From an uncultured Eggerthella sp. (GTDB lineage Bacteria; Actinomycetota; Coriobacteriia; Coriobacteriales; Eggerthellaceae): DNA of 64,000 nucleotides. Of this stretch, positions 52,978 to 61,524 are shown one piece after another. Each line of letters begins with the position of its first letter. Position 1 is the first letter of the stretch. The stretch lies in assembly GCA_900540345.1 (NCBI GenBank), contig UQFK01000006.1:1-64000 (forward strand). The letters run 5' to 3'. The notes below the pieces were generated by a model, which saw only the letters and a list, made by a program, of their open reading frames with translations, was not told where the DNA came from and did no database searches. The position numbers were made by a program, and so were the translations under genes.

Positions 52978-53940
52978 TTATTCTTCTCCCACATGTTTCT
53001 CGATCCATTTCAGCACATCGTCCATAACCTTCTGCTTGCCAGGCTCGTTGAGGATCTCGTGACGCATGCCTGGATAGAGGATGAGCGACACATCCTTCAT
53101 GCCAGCATCGTGATAGAGCTCGACCGCCCGAACTACGGCCTCGCCTTTTTCGCCGACAGGATCTTCTGCACCGGCGATGAAGAGCATCGGAAGATTCTTG
53201 GGGATGCGTGCGGCTACCTTAGGGCTAACTGCCTGCGATACGACGCCAGTAAGAGCAGCATATCCCCCAACCGTGAACATAACACCACACAAGGGGTCAT
53301 CGATATATGCATCAACGACTGCTGGGTCGATCGAGATCCAATCGAGTGGCGTACGAGCATCTTCGATCGTCTTGCCGAAACCACCAGCGCCCATCTTATC
53401 GAGCAAACGAGATTTGAAACGCCCACCTCGAAGCGCACCGATAGCATGCGCCAGCATATTACCGCTTCGCGCAAGCGCATATGGTTGATTGCCTGTACCG
53501 CAGATGATCGCGCCCTTCACACCCTGTGCGTGGCGGCTCAAGTACACACGCGTCACAAAGCTTCCCATCGAATGCCCGAAAATGAAATACGGCAAACCGC
53601 TGAAGCTCTCGAAGAGCGTTTTGCGCACACGATCGACATCGTTGATAAGAACATCTGAACCGTGATCGAGCGTAACATGGCCAAGATCACGCGCATCTGC
53701 AACACTCTTTCCATGACCGACATGGTCATGAGCACCAACGATGAAGCCTTGGCACGCAAGAAATCGAGCAAAACCGTCATAGCGATCGATATGTTCTTCC
53801 ATACCATGCACGATCTGCACGATTCCCTTAAGCTGCGATTCAGGCAGATAAGGGATCCAAAGCGATACACGAAGCTGAGATGCCCCATCGCTTGAAGGGA
53901 TGAAATGCTCTATGCGCTCTACTGAATATGATGCTGCCAT
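52978..53940 (-). CDS. Alpha/beta hydrolase, monoacylglycerol lipase-like
   Basis: 320 residues. Nucleophile G-H-S-M-G-S; acid in A-G-A-E-D-P-V-G; His in G-M-R-H-E-I-L. Opening text with Q-L-K-G-I-V-Q-I-V-H-G-M-E-E-H and H-D-H-V-G-H-G-K-S is typical of lysophospholipase/monoacylglycerol lipase (PldB) types. No signal peptide, so cytosolic. The substrate is likely a monoacyl lipid, by family only. It follows the flavoprotein-TsaC gene by 43 bp on the same strand. Confidence 0.9.
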   Translation of the reverse strand: MAASYSVERIEHFIPSSDGASQLRVSLWIPYLPESQLKGIVQIVHGMEEHIDRYDGFARFLACQGFIVGAHDHVGHGKSVADARDLGHVTLDHGSDVLINDVDRVRKTLFESFSGLPYFIFGHSMGSFVTRVYLSRHAQGVKGAIICGTGNQPYALARSGNMLAHAIGALRGGRFKSRLLDKMGAGGFGKTIEDARTPLDWISIDPAVVDAYIDDPLCGVMFTVGGYAALTGVVSQAVSPKVAARIPKNLPMLFIAGAEDPVGEKGEAVVRAVELYHDAGMKDVSLILYPGMRHEILNEPGKQKVMDDVLKWIEKHVGEE

Positions 53941-53983
53941 ACCTGTTCCTTCCCTCGCAATCTTTCATTGGACAAGCTCTTTG

Positions 53984-56359
53984 CTATGAGCGTTGCTCGT
54001 CGTCTTTTTCGATCCACTCGAAAAGCGCTGTTGCATCGAGTGCCCCTGAACGGATAATCCGAGGCTTCTCTGTCGTGCAATCGATAACACATGAAGCTTG
54101 TCCATCACCCGTCTCACCAACGAGCGTACAGAGCCTGGTTCTGAATTCATCAGGAACCTCCTCTAAACACGAGGGGGCCTTATCACCCGAATGGTTCGCC
54201 GAAGTCGTTGCGATCGGGCCAACTCGCTTGACGAGTTCGCGTACCAGCTCATGATCAGGCACACGTAGTGCGATCGTAGCTTCTGCGCTCTGGAAAGCTG
54301 CTGGCACCTGATCCGATGCCTCAACCACAAGCGTCAGCGCCCCAGGCCAATACCTGCTTGCCAACGATCTTGCCCATGCAGGTATGTTCTTCCCGTACGT
54401 TTCAAGATCATCAGCACTCCCGATAAGCCACGCAATCGGTTTATCCTCCGATCGAGACTTCAGTCGGTACAGGATCGCAGGTGATGGACAGCTCTTCACC
54501 GCAACACCAAGACCATAGACCGTATCGGTCGGGAAGAGAACCGCTTCACCGTCTTCCAACGAACGAACTGCTCGATCGAAAAGCGTCGATGTAGTGCCGA
54601 TCGTATCATCATCACTCCGTGACTCTGTCGTTTGATACCGTGTCGCAACCTGTTGTGCCACTTTGAGCCCATCGACCGCCGCTGACATGATTCCACCTGC
54701 AAACCCAGGTCCTTCTCCACAAGGGTAGAGCCCGCTCGCCTCTACCTCGGGATTCTGTTCATTCGATCTCACAAAATATGCCTGCAGCGACTCATCGCGG
54801 CAGATTCTCACAGGCGAAGAAGAGCGGGTCTCTGGTGCGGTCATGATCGCACGCGGATCGTCAAAGCCTTTTATCTTCTTGCCCATGATCGGTAGCGCTT
54901 CGCGCAATGCGTTGGATACAAATCTAGGAAGCACATCGTCAAGAGGCGCGGCGACTACGCCACGCTCATATGTGGGAGCGCAGAATCGACATGCCTCTGA
55001 TCGGGTGTCTTCAAGCACGCGATCGGCGTGCACGCCGCCTGATGCCTTTGCCTGCGTAAGAAATGACCCGACTGATTGTGCGGGCGCCTGGTACGGTGCA
55101 CCGCCATATCTCTGCGATACATGATAGGCGCGCTGCTCGATCTCGCGTTGTAGATCCATACCTGCCAACACCTCATCGCTTGCGAAATCGGTAGGATCAA
55201 CATTGACCAACAATGCAGCATTGGCATTCTTGCCTTTACGATCATGGTCGCTCATGCCGTTTGTAACGATGCCACCTTCTTCGCTTGCCGCAGCCACCAC
55301 TTCACCGCCAGGACACATGCAAAAACTGTAGACACTTCTTCCTCCTGGTAAGTGGATCGCAAGCTTGTATTCAGCAGCTCCTAGTGCAGGATGGTGCGCT
55401 GCACCTGCCCATTGCGCCTTATTGATAAATGCTTGAGGATGCTCAATACGCACGCCGATAGAAAAGGGTTTCTGCTGCATCGCAAAGCCCTTGTCTTGCA
55501 CAAGCTCGAATGTTTGTCGCGCTGAATGACCGCATGCAAGGACCAACGCCTCGCAAGCAAGCCAGGTTGTCTCGTCCGTCTTCATGTTCGTCAGTTCGAT
55601 CGCGTTAAGTCTGCCTTCTTTAAAAGCCATATCGCTAAGCTGCGTATGAAAACGTACTTCTCCTCCCATAGCGATGATCTTCCTGCGAATAGTAGAAACA
55701 ACATGAGAAAGATTGTCACTGCCCATATGAGGATGCGCCTGCCACAGTATGCTTTCAGGAGCGCCTGCCTCAACGAGCAGGTGCAGTACATGCGCAGTGA
55801 ATCGGTTCTTCGTATTCGTAGTCAACTTCCCGTCAGAGAACGTACCTGCTCCACCTTCGCCGAACTGAATGTTTGACCAAGGATCGAGCTTGCCCGTCTC
55901 AAAGAATGATCGAACATCGCAGATACGCTCATCAACAGGAGCACCTTGCTCGACCAAGAGCGGTTTGAGCCCGCATTGTGCAAGATACCACGCAGCGAAC
56001 AGACCCGCTGGTCCTGCTCCCACGATCACAGGACAACACGCAGGCGCACGTAAGGAGGGAATGGCGAGTGCTTCATAGGGTTGCGCTAAGGTGATCTGCA
56101 AGCCTTTTAAGCGAACATCGTTGCTTTGCACTCGATCAAGAAGGCGCTCGCGCGCGTTTGGGGGTAACGTGAGCCGATAGGTCGCGATGAAATGAACGTT
56201 AGACTTCTTGCGTGCATCGACGCTCTGCTTCATGAGCTGCGCATCCAAAAGTGCGTCTTGCTCAATGCCTAGTTGTTGAGCGATCTCGCGAAGTGCATCA
56301 GCATGATTTTCAGGCAGTCCTGCATCAAGCGATAATCTGAGCCCCGAGACATCGATCAT
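53984..56359 (-). CDS. FAD-dependent dehydrogenase fused to threonylcarbamoyladenylate synthase (TsaC/Sua5)
   Basis: 791 residues in one frame. Residues 1-575 are a COG2509-type flavoprotein: FAD loop V-I-V-G-A-G-P-A-G-L-F-A-A, G-E-G-G-A-G-T-F-S-D-G-K-L-T, the C-R-F-C-A-P-T motif, and a C-terminal P-C-G-E-G-P-G-F-A-G-G-I. A short acidic linker (about 576-589) leads to a full TsaC/YrdC domain (590-791) with P-T-D-T-V-Y-G-L-G, K-S-R-S-E-D-K-P, S-A-N-H-S-G and the C-terminal I-I-R-S-G. TsaC makes threonylcarbamoyl-AMP for the universal t6A37 tRNA modification. No internal start with a Shine-Dalgarno exists at the junction, so the fusion seems real; it may be the sole TsaC, which is usually essential. 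Confidence 0.9.
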   Translation of the reverse strand: MIDVSGLRLSLDAGLPENHADALREIAQQLGIEQDALLDAQLMKQSVDARKKSNVHFIATYRLTLPPNARERLLDRVQSNDVRLKGLQITLAQPYEALAIPSLRAPACCPVIVGAGPAGLFAAWYLAQCGLKPLLVEQGAPVDERICDVRSFFETGKLDPWSNIQFGEGGAGTFSDGKLTTNTKNRFTAHVLHLLVEAGAPESILWQAHPHMGSDNLSHVVSTIRRKIIAMGGEVRFHTQLSDMAFKEGRLNAIELTNMKTDETTWLACEALVLACGHSARQTFELVQDKGFAMQQKPFSIGVRIEHPQAFINKAQWAGAAHHPALGAAEYKLAIHLPGGRSVYSFCMCPGGEVVAAASEEGGIVTNGMSDHDRKGKNANAALLVNVDPTDFASDEVLAGMDLQREIEQRAYHVSQRYGGAPYQAPAQSVGSFLTQAKASGGVHADRVLEDTRSEACRFCAPTYERGVVAAPLDDVLPRFVSNALREALPIMGKKIKGFDDPRAIMTAPETRSSSPVRICRDESLQAYFVRSNEQNPEVEASGLYPCGEGPGFAGGIMSAAVDGLKVAQQVATRYQTTESRSDDDTIGTTSTLFDRAVRSLEDGEAVLFPTDTVYGLGVAVKSCPSPAILYRLKSRSEDKPIAWLIGSADDLETYGKNIPAWARSLASRYWPGALTLVVEASDQVPAAFQSAEATIALRVPDHELVRELVKRVGPIATTSANHSGDKAPSCLEEVPDEFRTRLCTLVGETGDGQASCVIDCTTEKPRIIRSGALDATALFEWIEKDDEQRS

Positions 56360-57798
56360 GTCTCATCACGCCTTGCTTGTCTCATATCTGCATCCCCATG
56401 ATTCTGAGCACTCTTTGCAATAGACGCGCCCGCCAAAAGACCGCTTGCCCATGCCCAATGAAGGTTATACCCTCCACACGGACCATCGATATCGAGCGCT
56501 TCTCCTGTGACATACAGTCCTGGGGCAAATCTCGACTCCATCGTATCTGGGTCTATCATATCGACACGAAGTCCACCTCGACAGACCTGACATTGATTTT
56601 CATCACCTGCTCCTAAAACAGTGAGCTCGAAATGCTTGATGCATCTTGCGAGATGATCAATGCCATCGCTGCTGACTGGCTGGTCAGTTGCAAGAGTATG
56701 CTTTGGGGCAATCGAGTCTCCCCATCGTAGGATCGCGCGAGCCAATTCAGGCAAGAACAAACCGCGCAACAATACTCCGTACGTAGGTGTTTCTTCTGTT
56801 CTCTGTTCGTAGCAGCGAGTACGAGCGATCAAAAGCTCTCCTAACTCTGAAAGCGTAAGGTCTGGAGCCAGATCGAGCGAGATCATATCACCTGTATTTG
56901 CAAAACGTGAAGCATTGAATACAACGATGCCCGAAATGCCATAGGTGCGAAAGAGCACTTCTCCTTCTTCTGAGAACGAACCATCCGAACAGCTCAAGCG
57001 TGCGTGAACTCGAATTCCATCGAGTCCTTCGAGAAAACGCGTTTTAGTTCGAAGCGGTCCGAGAACGAAGCGTGATTGAGCAAACGAAGCATTTTTGAAG
57101 AGCTCCGATCGATAGAGCGATCCGTTTTCTTGACGACCCCCCACCGCGAGCACGACTGCGTCAGCTCGAAAGCTCTCTGAGTGAGATTCATCATAAAAAT
57201 CTTGCAACTGCAAGACGAATCGTCCATCGCGTTGCTCGATCGATATCGCCTCAATGCCACAAGCCTGCTCGATCTTGTACCGATCAAGCTCAGCCTGCAA
57301 TACTTCGAGAACCGATGTTGCTTTATTGGAATAAGGATAAAGGAGCCCTCCTGTATGGGGAGCTTCATTCCATACAAGACCCAACTCGAAGAACCAGCGC
57401 AAGACCGCATTCATACCAGTTTCGAGAGAGTGGAGCGCTGGAGGCAAGTGAGGATCGATCTTTGTATCACCATTGAAAGCAAAGGTACTTTCGAGCGCCG
57501 TGAGCACTTTATCTACGAACACAGGCTGATTAAAGCAAGCCGATCGAATATTCGCGTGCGAAAAATTGCATCGACCATTGCCACTGCGCAAGATCGACGA
57601 TCCGATCTTGCGGCTCTTCTCGATCAGCACAATGCGCAGCTGCACCGAGAAACGCTGCGCATGCGCACAGATCGCACATGCTGCAGCGATACCTGACGCA
57701 CCACCGCCAACGATCGCAACCGTAAAGCCCGATCCCGTCTGTGGGAAGATCGCAGACGCTCTGTTTTTGGGACTCTTGTTTTTCTTCGGCGCATTCAT
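56356..57798 (-). CDS. HI0933/BaiN-family flavoprotein
   Basis: 480 residues. FAD-binding V-A-I-V-G-G-G-A-S-G-I-A-A, and the family signature S-G-N-G-R-C-N-F-S near 70. G-G-Y-N-L-H-W-A-W-A-S-G near the C-terminus. The family includes bile-acid reductase BaiN and many proteins of unknown substrate. The preceding 25 residues are Lys/Pro-rich. It overlaps the next (downstream) flavoprotein by ATGA, so the two are translationally coupled. A terminator of the convergent-looking neighbour follows its upstream side. Confidence 0.88.
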   Translation of the reverse strand: MNAPKKNKSPKNRASAIFPQTGSGFTVAIVGGGASGIAAACAICAHAQRFSVQLRIVLIEKSRKIGSSILRSGNGRCNFSHANIRSACFNQPVFVDKVLTALESTFAFNGDTKIDPHLPPALHSLETGMNAVLRWFFELGLVWNEAPHTGGLLYPYSNKATSVLEVLQAELDRYKIEQACGIEAISIEQRDGRFVLQLQDFYDESHSESFRADAVVLAVGGRQENGSLYRSELFKNASFAQSRFVLGPLRTKTRFLEGLDGIRVHARLSCSDGSFSEEGEVLFRTYGISGIVVFNASRFANTGDMISLDLAPDLTLSELGELLIARTRCYEQRTEETPTYGVLLRGLFLPELARAILRWGDSIAPKHTLATDQPVSSDGIDHLARCIKHFELTVLGAGDENQCQVCRGGLRVDMIDPDTMESRFAPGLYVTGEALDIDGPCGGYNLHWAWASGLLAGASIAKSAQNHGDADMRQARRDET

Positions 57799-57815
57799 AT
57801 CACTATCATACGCGT

Positions 57816-57854
57816 TTTAAAACGAAAGGGACCGACCAAACGATCGATCCCTTC
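57816..57854 (-). terminator. Terminator of dfx
   Basis: On the minus strand AAGGGA and TCCCTT (with an inner CGA/TCG extension) close a loop, followed by TCGTTTT. It lies 27 bp past the dfx stop. Confidence 0.75.
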
Positions 57855-57880
57855 GACGACGATACACTAAAGGCTGTATC

Positions 57881-58258
57881 TTACATTTCTTTGACCCACA
57901 AGCCGTGGATGTTGCAATAATCGTAGACCCTGATCGGATTCTCGCCTGGAGCCAAGGTGAACTCAGCCTCTGGCTTGTCGCCCGGATCGAGCTTCACATA
58001 CTGAAAACCTCGATTCGTCTCGAGGACGATCATCGTGATCCAGTGCGTATCAATCATCGGATGCTCTTCGGCGCCAATCTTGACCTTGATATCATCGGTG
58101 ATCTCGACAACAGGAACGTGCTTTTCTTGCGAAGCATCCACACTATCGGGGACAAGTTCTGTCATCTGTTGACCGCAGCAAAACAGCGCAGGGCCTTCAT
58201 CGAAAAGCTTAACAGCAACATTGCCGCAATGCTCGCATTTAAAGAACTGTAGTTTCAT
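57881..58258 (-). CDS. dfx: Desulfoferrodoxin (superoxide reductase)
   Basis: 125-residue two-centre iron protein that reduces superoxide to peroxide without making oxygen, typical of anaerobes. Centre I Cys ligands are C-E-H-C near residue 9 and C-C at about 29-30. Centre II ligands are His residues in E-E-H-P and T-H-W-I and Cys-His in Y-C-N-I-H-G-L-W. GAGGAGG precedes ATG 58258. Its first 20 bases overlap the 3' end of lgt. It supports an anaerobic lifestyle. Confidence 0.95.
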   Translation of the reverse strand: MKLQFFKCEHCGNVAVKLFDEGPALFCCGQQMTELVPDSVDASQEKHVPVVEITDDIKVKIGAEEHPMIDTHWITMIVLETNRGFQYVKLDPGDKPEAEFTLAPGENPIRVYDYCNIHGLWVKEM

Positions 58259-59096
58259 GGGGTTCCTCCTCTTCCTTAGATGCATGAGGACCGACTTGCG
58301 GTCGTTTTTTCACACAAGCATATATAAGCAGAAAAACGCCCACGATAATGAGTGGCACTGAAAGAAGTTGCCCCATCGTAAACCAATCTCCAAACAGATA
58401 GCCGATCTGGGCATCTGGTTGGCGGATGAATTCCACGAGAAAACGGAATGCCCCATAACCGAGCAAGAAGGTGGCGGTATAAGTTCCACGGGGAAAGGGC
58501 GGCTTCTTGAATGACATCGCGTAAAGAATGATGAACAGCACGAGCCCTTCGAGCAGTGCTTCGTAGAGCTGGCTCGGGTGACGCGGAATAGTTCCTGCTG
58601 AGCCTCCGAAGACCACAGCCCAAGGCAGATCGCTCGGCGCGCCCCAGAGCTCGCCATTTACAAAGTTTGCACAACGGCCGAAGAACAAGCCGATCGGAAC
58701 ACCAATGATAGCTACATCGACGAGAGAAAGATAGGGCATCTTGATAAGACGCGCCGCGACAATACCAGCAAGAAGCGCACCGATCAGGCCACCGTGAAAG
58801 CTCATCCCGCCATGAGCAAAATTCAAGATCTCGAGGGGGTTTGCCGCATAAAATGCAGCATTGTACACAAGCACATAACCCAAACGGCCACCGAGGATAA
58901 CACCTACCATCGCACAGATGATAACCGTGCAGATGCAATTGAGATCAAATTTCATCTTCCAGCGCTTGCCGACAAAATAGATGACCACAGCTGCCAACAA
59001 GAATCCAAGCGCATAGGCAATGCCATACCAACGCGCCGTAAAAGGCCCAATAGAAAACGCTATAGGATCGAGTGTTTGATAGATCTCGTTGAGCAT
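58239..59096 (-). CDS. lgt: Prolipoprotein diacylglyceryl transferase
   Basis: 285 residues, about seven membrane helices. The Lgt motif reads F-F-G-R-C-A-N-F-V-N-G-E-L-W-G (Cys-Ala where Ile/Leu-Gly is usual), H-G-G-M-S-F-H-G-G and H-P-S-Q-L-Y-E-A. It attaches the diacylglyceryl group to lipobox Cys of lipoproteins, such as the one at 51597-52328. The charged tail E-E-E-E-P-H-E-T continues over the dfx start. Confidence 0.95.
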   Translation of the reverse strand: MLNEIYQTLDPIAFSIGPFTARWYGIAYALGFLLAAVVIYFVGKRWKMKFDLNCICTVIICAMVGVILGGRLGYVLVYNAAFYAANPLEILNFAHGGMSFHGGLIGALLAGIVAARLIKMPYLSLVDVAIIGVPIGLFFGRCANFVNGELWGAPSDLPWAVVFGGSAGTIPRHPSQLYEALLEGLVLFIILYAMSFKKPPFPRGTYTATFLLGYGAFRFLVEFIRQPDAQIGYLFGDWFTMGQLLSVPLIIVGVFLLIYACVKKRPQVGPHASKEEEEPHETTVL

Positions 59097-59179
59097 ATGA
59101 CCATTATAGATACTTGATGATCATCTCTAAAGAAGAGTGCGCTCGAGGGAAAAAGAATGTCGTATATGGAACCAACGAG

Positions 59180-59407
59180 CTATTCGACTTTGCGGCCCAT
59201 TCCCGCTCCCACCTCAGATGCTGCCTGAAAGATATCAGGATAAAGCACAGCAGGAATCGTTGCGACAACCGAAACAGCTTGATCGCAATGATGACAATAA
59301 ACCGTGAAGAGCGCTTGGGTGTTGCTTAAAGCCATAAGGGATGTATAGGTGCGCAGATCGAGATCCTTCACGCCGCAGTTTGGGCATTTCACCAGCACAT
59401 CTTCCAT
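59180..59407 (-). CDS. Small zinc-ribbon protein
   Basis: 75 residues with two Cys-x2-Cys pairs (C8/C11 and C38/C41), each at the end of a beta hairpin-like stretch, as in zinc ribbons. GGGGGATCGAG precedes ATG 59407. The remainder is mostly hydrophobic or small residues. No family is recognised. It lies in the gap between the GGDEF gene and lgt. Confidence 0.7.
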   Translation of the reverse strand: MEDVLVKCPNCGVKDLDLRTYTSLMALSNTQALFTVYCHHCDQAVSVVATIPAVLYPDIFQAASEVGAGMGRKVE

Positions 59408-59519
59408 TCTCGATCCCCCTATGCGCTCTATGCTCTAAGACCATCCAAGCAAAGATAATTATGAGCGAACACACTCTGAAGAATGTGCTCTTTGATGATC
59501 TGATTCCTAATCGCAACTT

Positions 59520-60893
59520 TCACGAGCAAGCTTTACGAACTTGATCAATGCTCGGAACTGTAGGATGCGCATCAAGATAAAAGGAATAGCCATCTTTGCC
59601 TTTTGACTTCGTTCGATAAAGCGCTTCATCTGAGCGTGAATAGAGTTCACTGACCGTGGTAGTAAGATCTTCTGCGCAAGCGACCCCAATAGAGACCGTG
59701 GGGACCACCGTTTTTCCAATGAGCGATTGAGAGTCAAAATCGATGAACGCAAGCTCGTTGATGCGTCTCACCAAATAACGCAAACGATCGCTATCGCCAA
59801 GCCCTACCACGAATGCTGCGAATTCATCGCCACCCATGCGCGCGACGATGTCGCTTTGACGCAGAGTGCTATCAAGAAAACGCGCTAGATGTTTGAGTAC
59901 CTCATCACCAAAGGGGTGTCCATAGGCATCGTTTATCCCCTTGAAATCATCAACGTCAATAAGAATGACCGAACACTGGCCCGTTCCATGAGCGCGCCTC
60001 TCGACAACATGCTGCATCGCGGCCTCACGATTAAACGCTCCTGTTAGGCCATCGTGTTCAGCGATCTGCTTGAGATTCTCACGAGTGACGATCTTATCGG
60101 TGATATCGAGCACAACGACATAGAACCACTCTTCATCGTTTGAATCAACGATCAGATTGCCCCAATCTTCGACCCAACGAACGTCTCCGTTCTTGGAAAT
60201 GATGCGATAGGTAACCTTATCACTTCCAGTTGCAGAAGACTGCTTACGAATCTCGGCAAGCACATGATCGCGATCATCTGGATGAACAAAACCTTGAAAC
60301 GTATTTCCCGTGAGCACGCGAAAATCCTCTTCGTTTTCGCAGCCGAGCATCTGAACAAGACCAGGACTCACATAATCGAACGTATCCGCACCAGGCTCAT
60401 CAGTTGCATGGTAGCGAAAAAGACCACCTGGCATGCGCCTGAGCAATTCATCCATGTCTTCACGTGCACTCTGAAGCTCGGCGGTCGAGCGCCTGAAATC
60501 ACGCGCGGTCTCATGAAGCTTGATGTAGTTGAGAACACGTCGGTGTGCATACACCGAGTAAGGGCGCACGATTACGTCGGTCGCTCCCGCATTGAACCCT
60601 TGGTTGATCAGTTCATCGGATATATCGTCAACGATGAGGATGATCGGGGCGCCATCCGTTCGATCGAGTCGCCTGATCAACTCGATGCAATCAATAGTGG
60701 ATTTGTCGATGTCGGAAGTGTCGATGATATATGCCGAAAACGGTATCGCACGAAGCTCCATCTCTTTTTCGATGTTGCATCTATCGCGTGCGATGATCAC
60801 ATTGCATGATTCAGAAAGACGTTTTACGATCTCGCTTTCCTGGAAAGCCTCTTCAGTCGCAAGAAGGACCGAATAGTATTTTTCCTCGGACAT
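59520..60893 (-). CDS. PAS-GGDEF diguanylate cyclase with receiver-like N-terminus
   Basis: 457 residues. About 1-120 folds like a receiver (V-L-L-A-T-E-E, Y-I-I-D-T, V-D-D-I-S, Y-S-V-Y) but lacks the N-terminal Asp pair, so it is probably not phosphorylated normally. A PAS/PAC unit covers about 145-270, with a short coiled coil leading to GGDEF (about 285-440). The active-site R-M-G-G-D-E-F is intact, and R-Q-S-D five residues before it is a canonical inhibitory I-site. It likely makes cyclic-di-GMP with product inhibition. ATG 60893 follows GGGAG; the longer frame to 61010 is rejected. Confidence 0.9.
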   Translation of the reverse strand: MSEEKYYSVLLATEEAFQESEIVKRLSESCNVIIARDRCNIEKEMELRAIPFSAYIIDTSDIDKSTIDCIELIRRLDRTDGAPIILIVDDISDELINQGFNAGATDVIVRPYSVYAHRRVLNYIKLHETARDFRRSTAELQSAREDMDELLRRMPGGLFRYHATDEPGADTFDYVSPGLVQMLGCENEEDFRVLTGNTFQGFVHPDDRDHVLAEIRKQSSATGSDKVTYRIISKNGDVRWVEDWGNLIVDSNDEEWFYVVVLDITDKIVTRENLKQIAEHDGLTGAFNREAAMQHVVERRAHGTGQCSVILIDVDDFKGINDAYGHPFGDEVLKHLARFLDSTLRQSDIVARMGGDEFAAFVVGLGDSDRLRYLVRRINELAFIDFDSQSLIGKTVVPTVSIGVACAEDLTTTVSELYSRSDEALYRTKSKGKDGYSFYLDAHPTVPSIDQVRKACS

Positions 60894-60943
60894 GGTCACG
60901 TCTCCCTTCCTATCGTCGTGCCCAACTGGCACGCCCGATGACA

Positions 60944-61201
60944 TCATCCAGCTACAGACTGATCCTCGATCCGCGGCCCCTTCGTCAAGAAGAATTCGCA
61001 GAACTGGCAAATATCTTTCATGCAGGTATCGCGATCCAAATCGACGCGAAAGACAAGCGCGGGATCTGAACTTACTTGATGCGTATCACGGCGACATGCC
61101 GCAAAATGACAATCCGCTGGACAGCGTTCTCCTGGGGTATTATGCGGGCAGCGAGAGAGCATCTCTTCATCGCAGCCACGCTGTTCCCAACAAAATGGCA
61201 T
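60944..61201 (-). CDS. Small cysteine-rich protein upstream of GGDEF gene
   Basis: 85 residues with nine Cys: C4, C10, C18, C27, C31, C36, C60, C65, C68, including W-E-Q-R-G-C, R-C-P-H, C-P-A-D-C-x4-C and C-M-K-D-I-C-Q-F-C. It looks like an Fe-S or Zn protein of unassigned family. It starts at ATG 61201 after a strong hairpin that terminates nifU. The start of the diguanylate cyclase is 51 bp downstream on the same strand, so they are probably cotranscribed; it could sense metal or redox for the cyclase. Confidence 0.75.
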   Translation of the reverse strand: MPFCWEQRGCDEEMLSRCPHNTPGERCPADCHFAACRRDTHQVSSDPALVFRVDLDRDTCMKDICQFCEFFLTKGPRIEDQSVAG

Positions 61202-61218
61202 AATTCGACCTTTCTCGC

Positions 61219-61249
61219 GGTGAAAAACGAACGCCGCGATCTCGCGGCG
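61219..61249 (-). terminator. Terminator of nifU-like gene
   Basis: A perfect dyad: CGCCGCGA (61232-61239) pairs with TCGCGGCG (61242-61249), followed on the minus strand by TTCGTTTTT. It lies between the nifU stop and the Cys-rich protein start, so the latter is probably a separate unit. Confidence 0.88.
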
Positions 61250-61272
61250 CATTTCATCGTATCGAGGGTCGC

Positions 61273-61503
61273 CTACGAAGCTGGAACGACCTTAGTAACG
61301 CCGGGGATGCGCTCTTTCAGAATGCGCTCAACACCATTGGCAAGCGTCATCTGGGACATAGGGCAACCTTTGCAAGCGCCTTGAAGCTCAACCGTAACAA
61401 CACCATCTTCGCTTACATCGACAAGCGCCACATCGCCTCCATCGGCTTGCAGAGAGGGACGAATGAGCTCAAGCACTGCGGCAACATCGGTTTTCTCTAC
61501 CAT
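61273..61503 (-). CDS. NifU C-terminal domain protein (Fe-S scaffold)
   Basis: 76 residues. L-I-R-P-S-L-Q-A-D-G-G-D-V and the cluster-binding C-K-G-C-P-M-S are the signature of the Nfu domain, delivering Fe-S clusters to client proteins. Clients here include the type 4 uracil glycosylase next door. ATG 61503 has AAGGAG upstream. Confidence 0.95.
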   Translation of the reverse strand: MVEKTDVAAVLELIRPSLQADGGDVALVDVSEDGVVTVELQGACKGCPMSQMTLANGVERILKERIPGVTKVVPAS

Positions 61504-61524
61504 CGGAATCTCCTTATAATCTCA

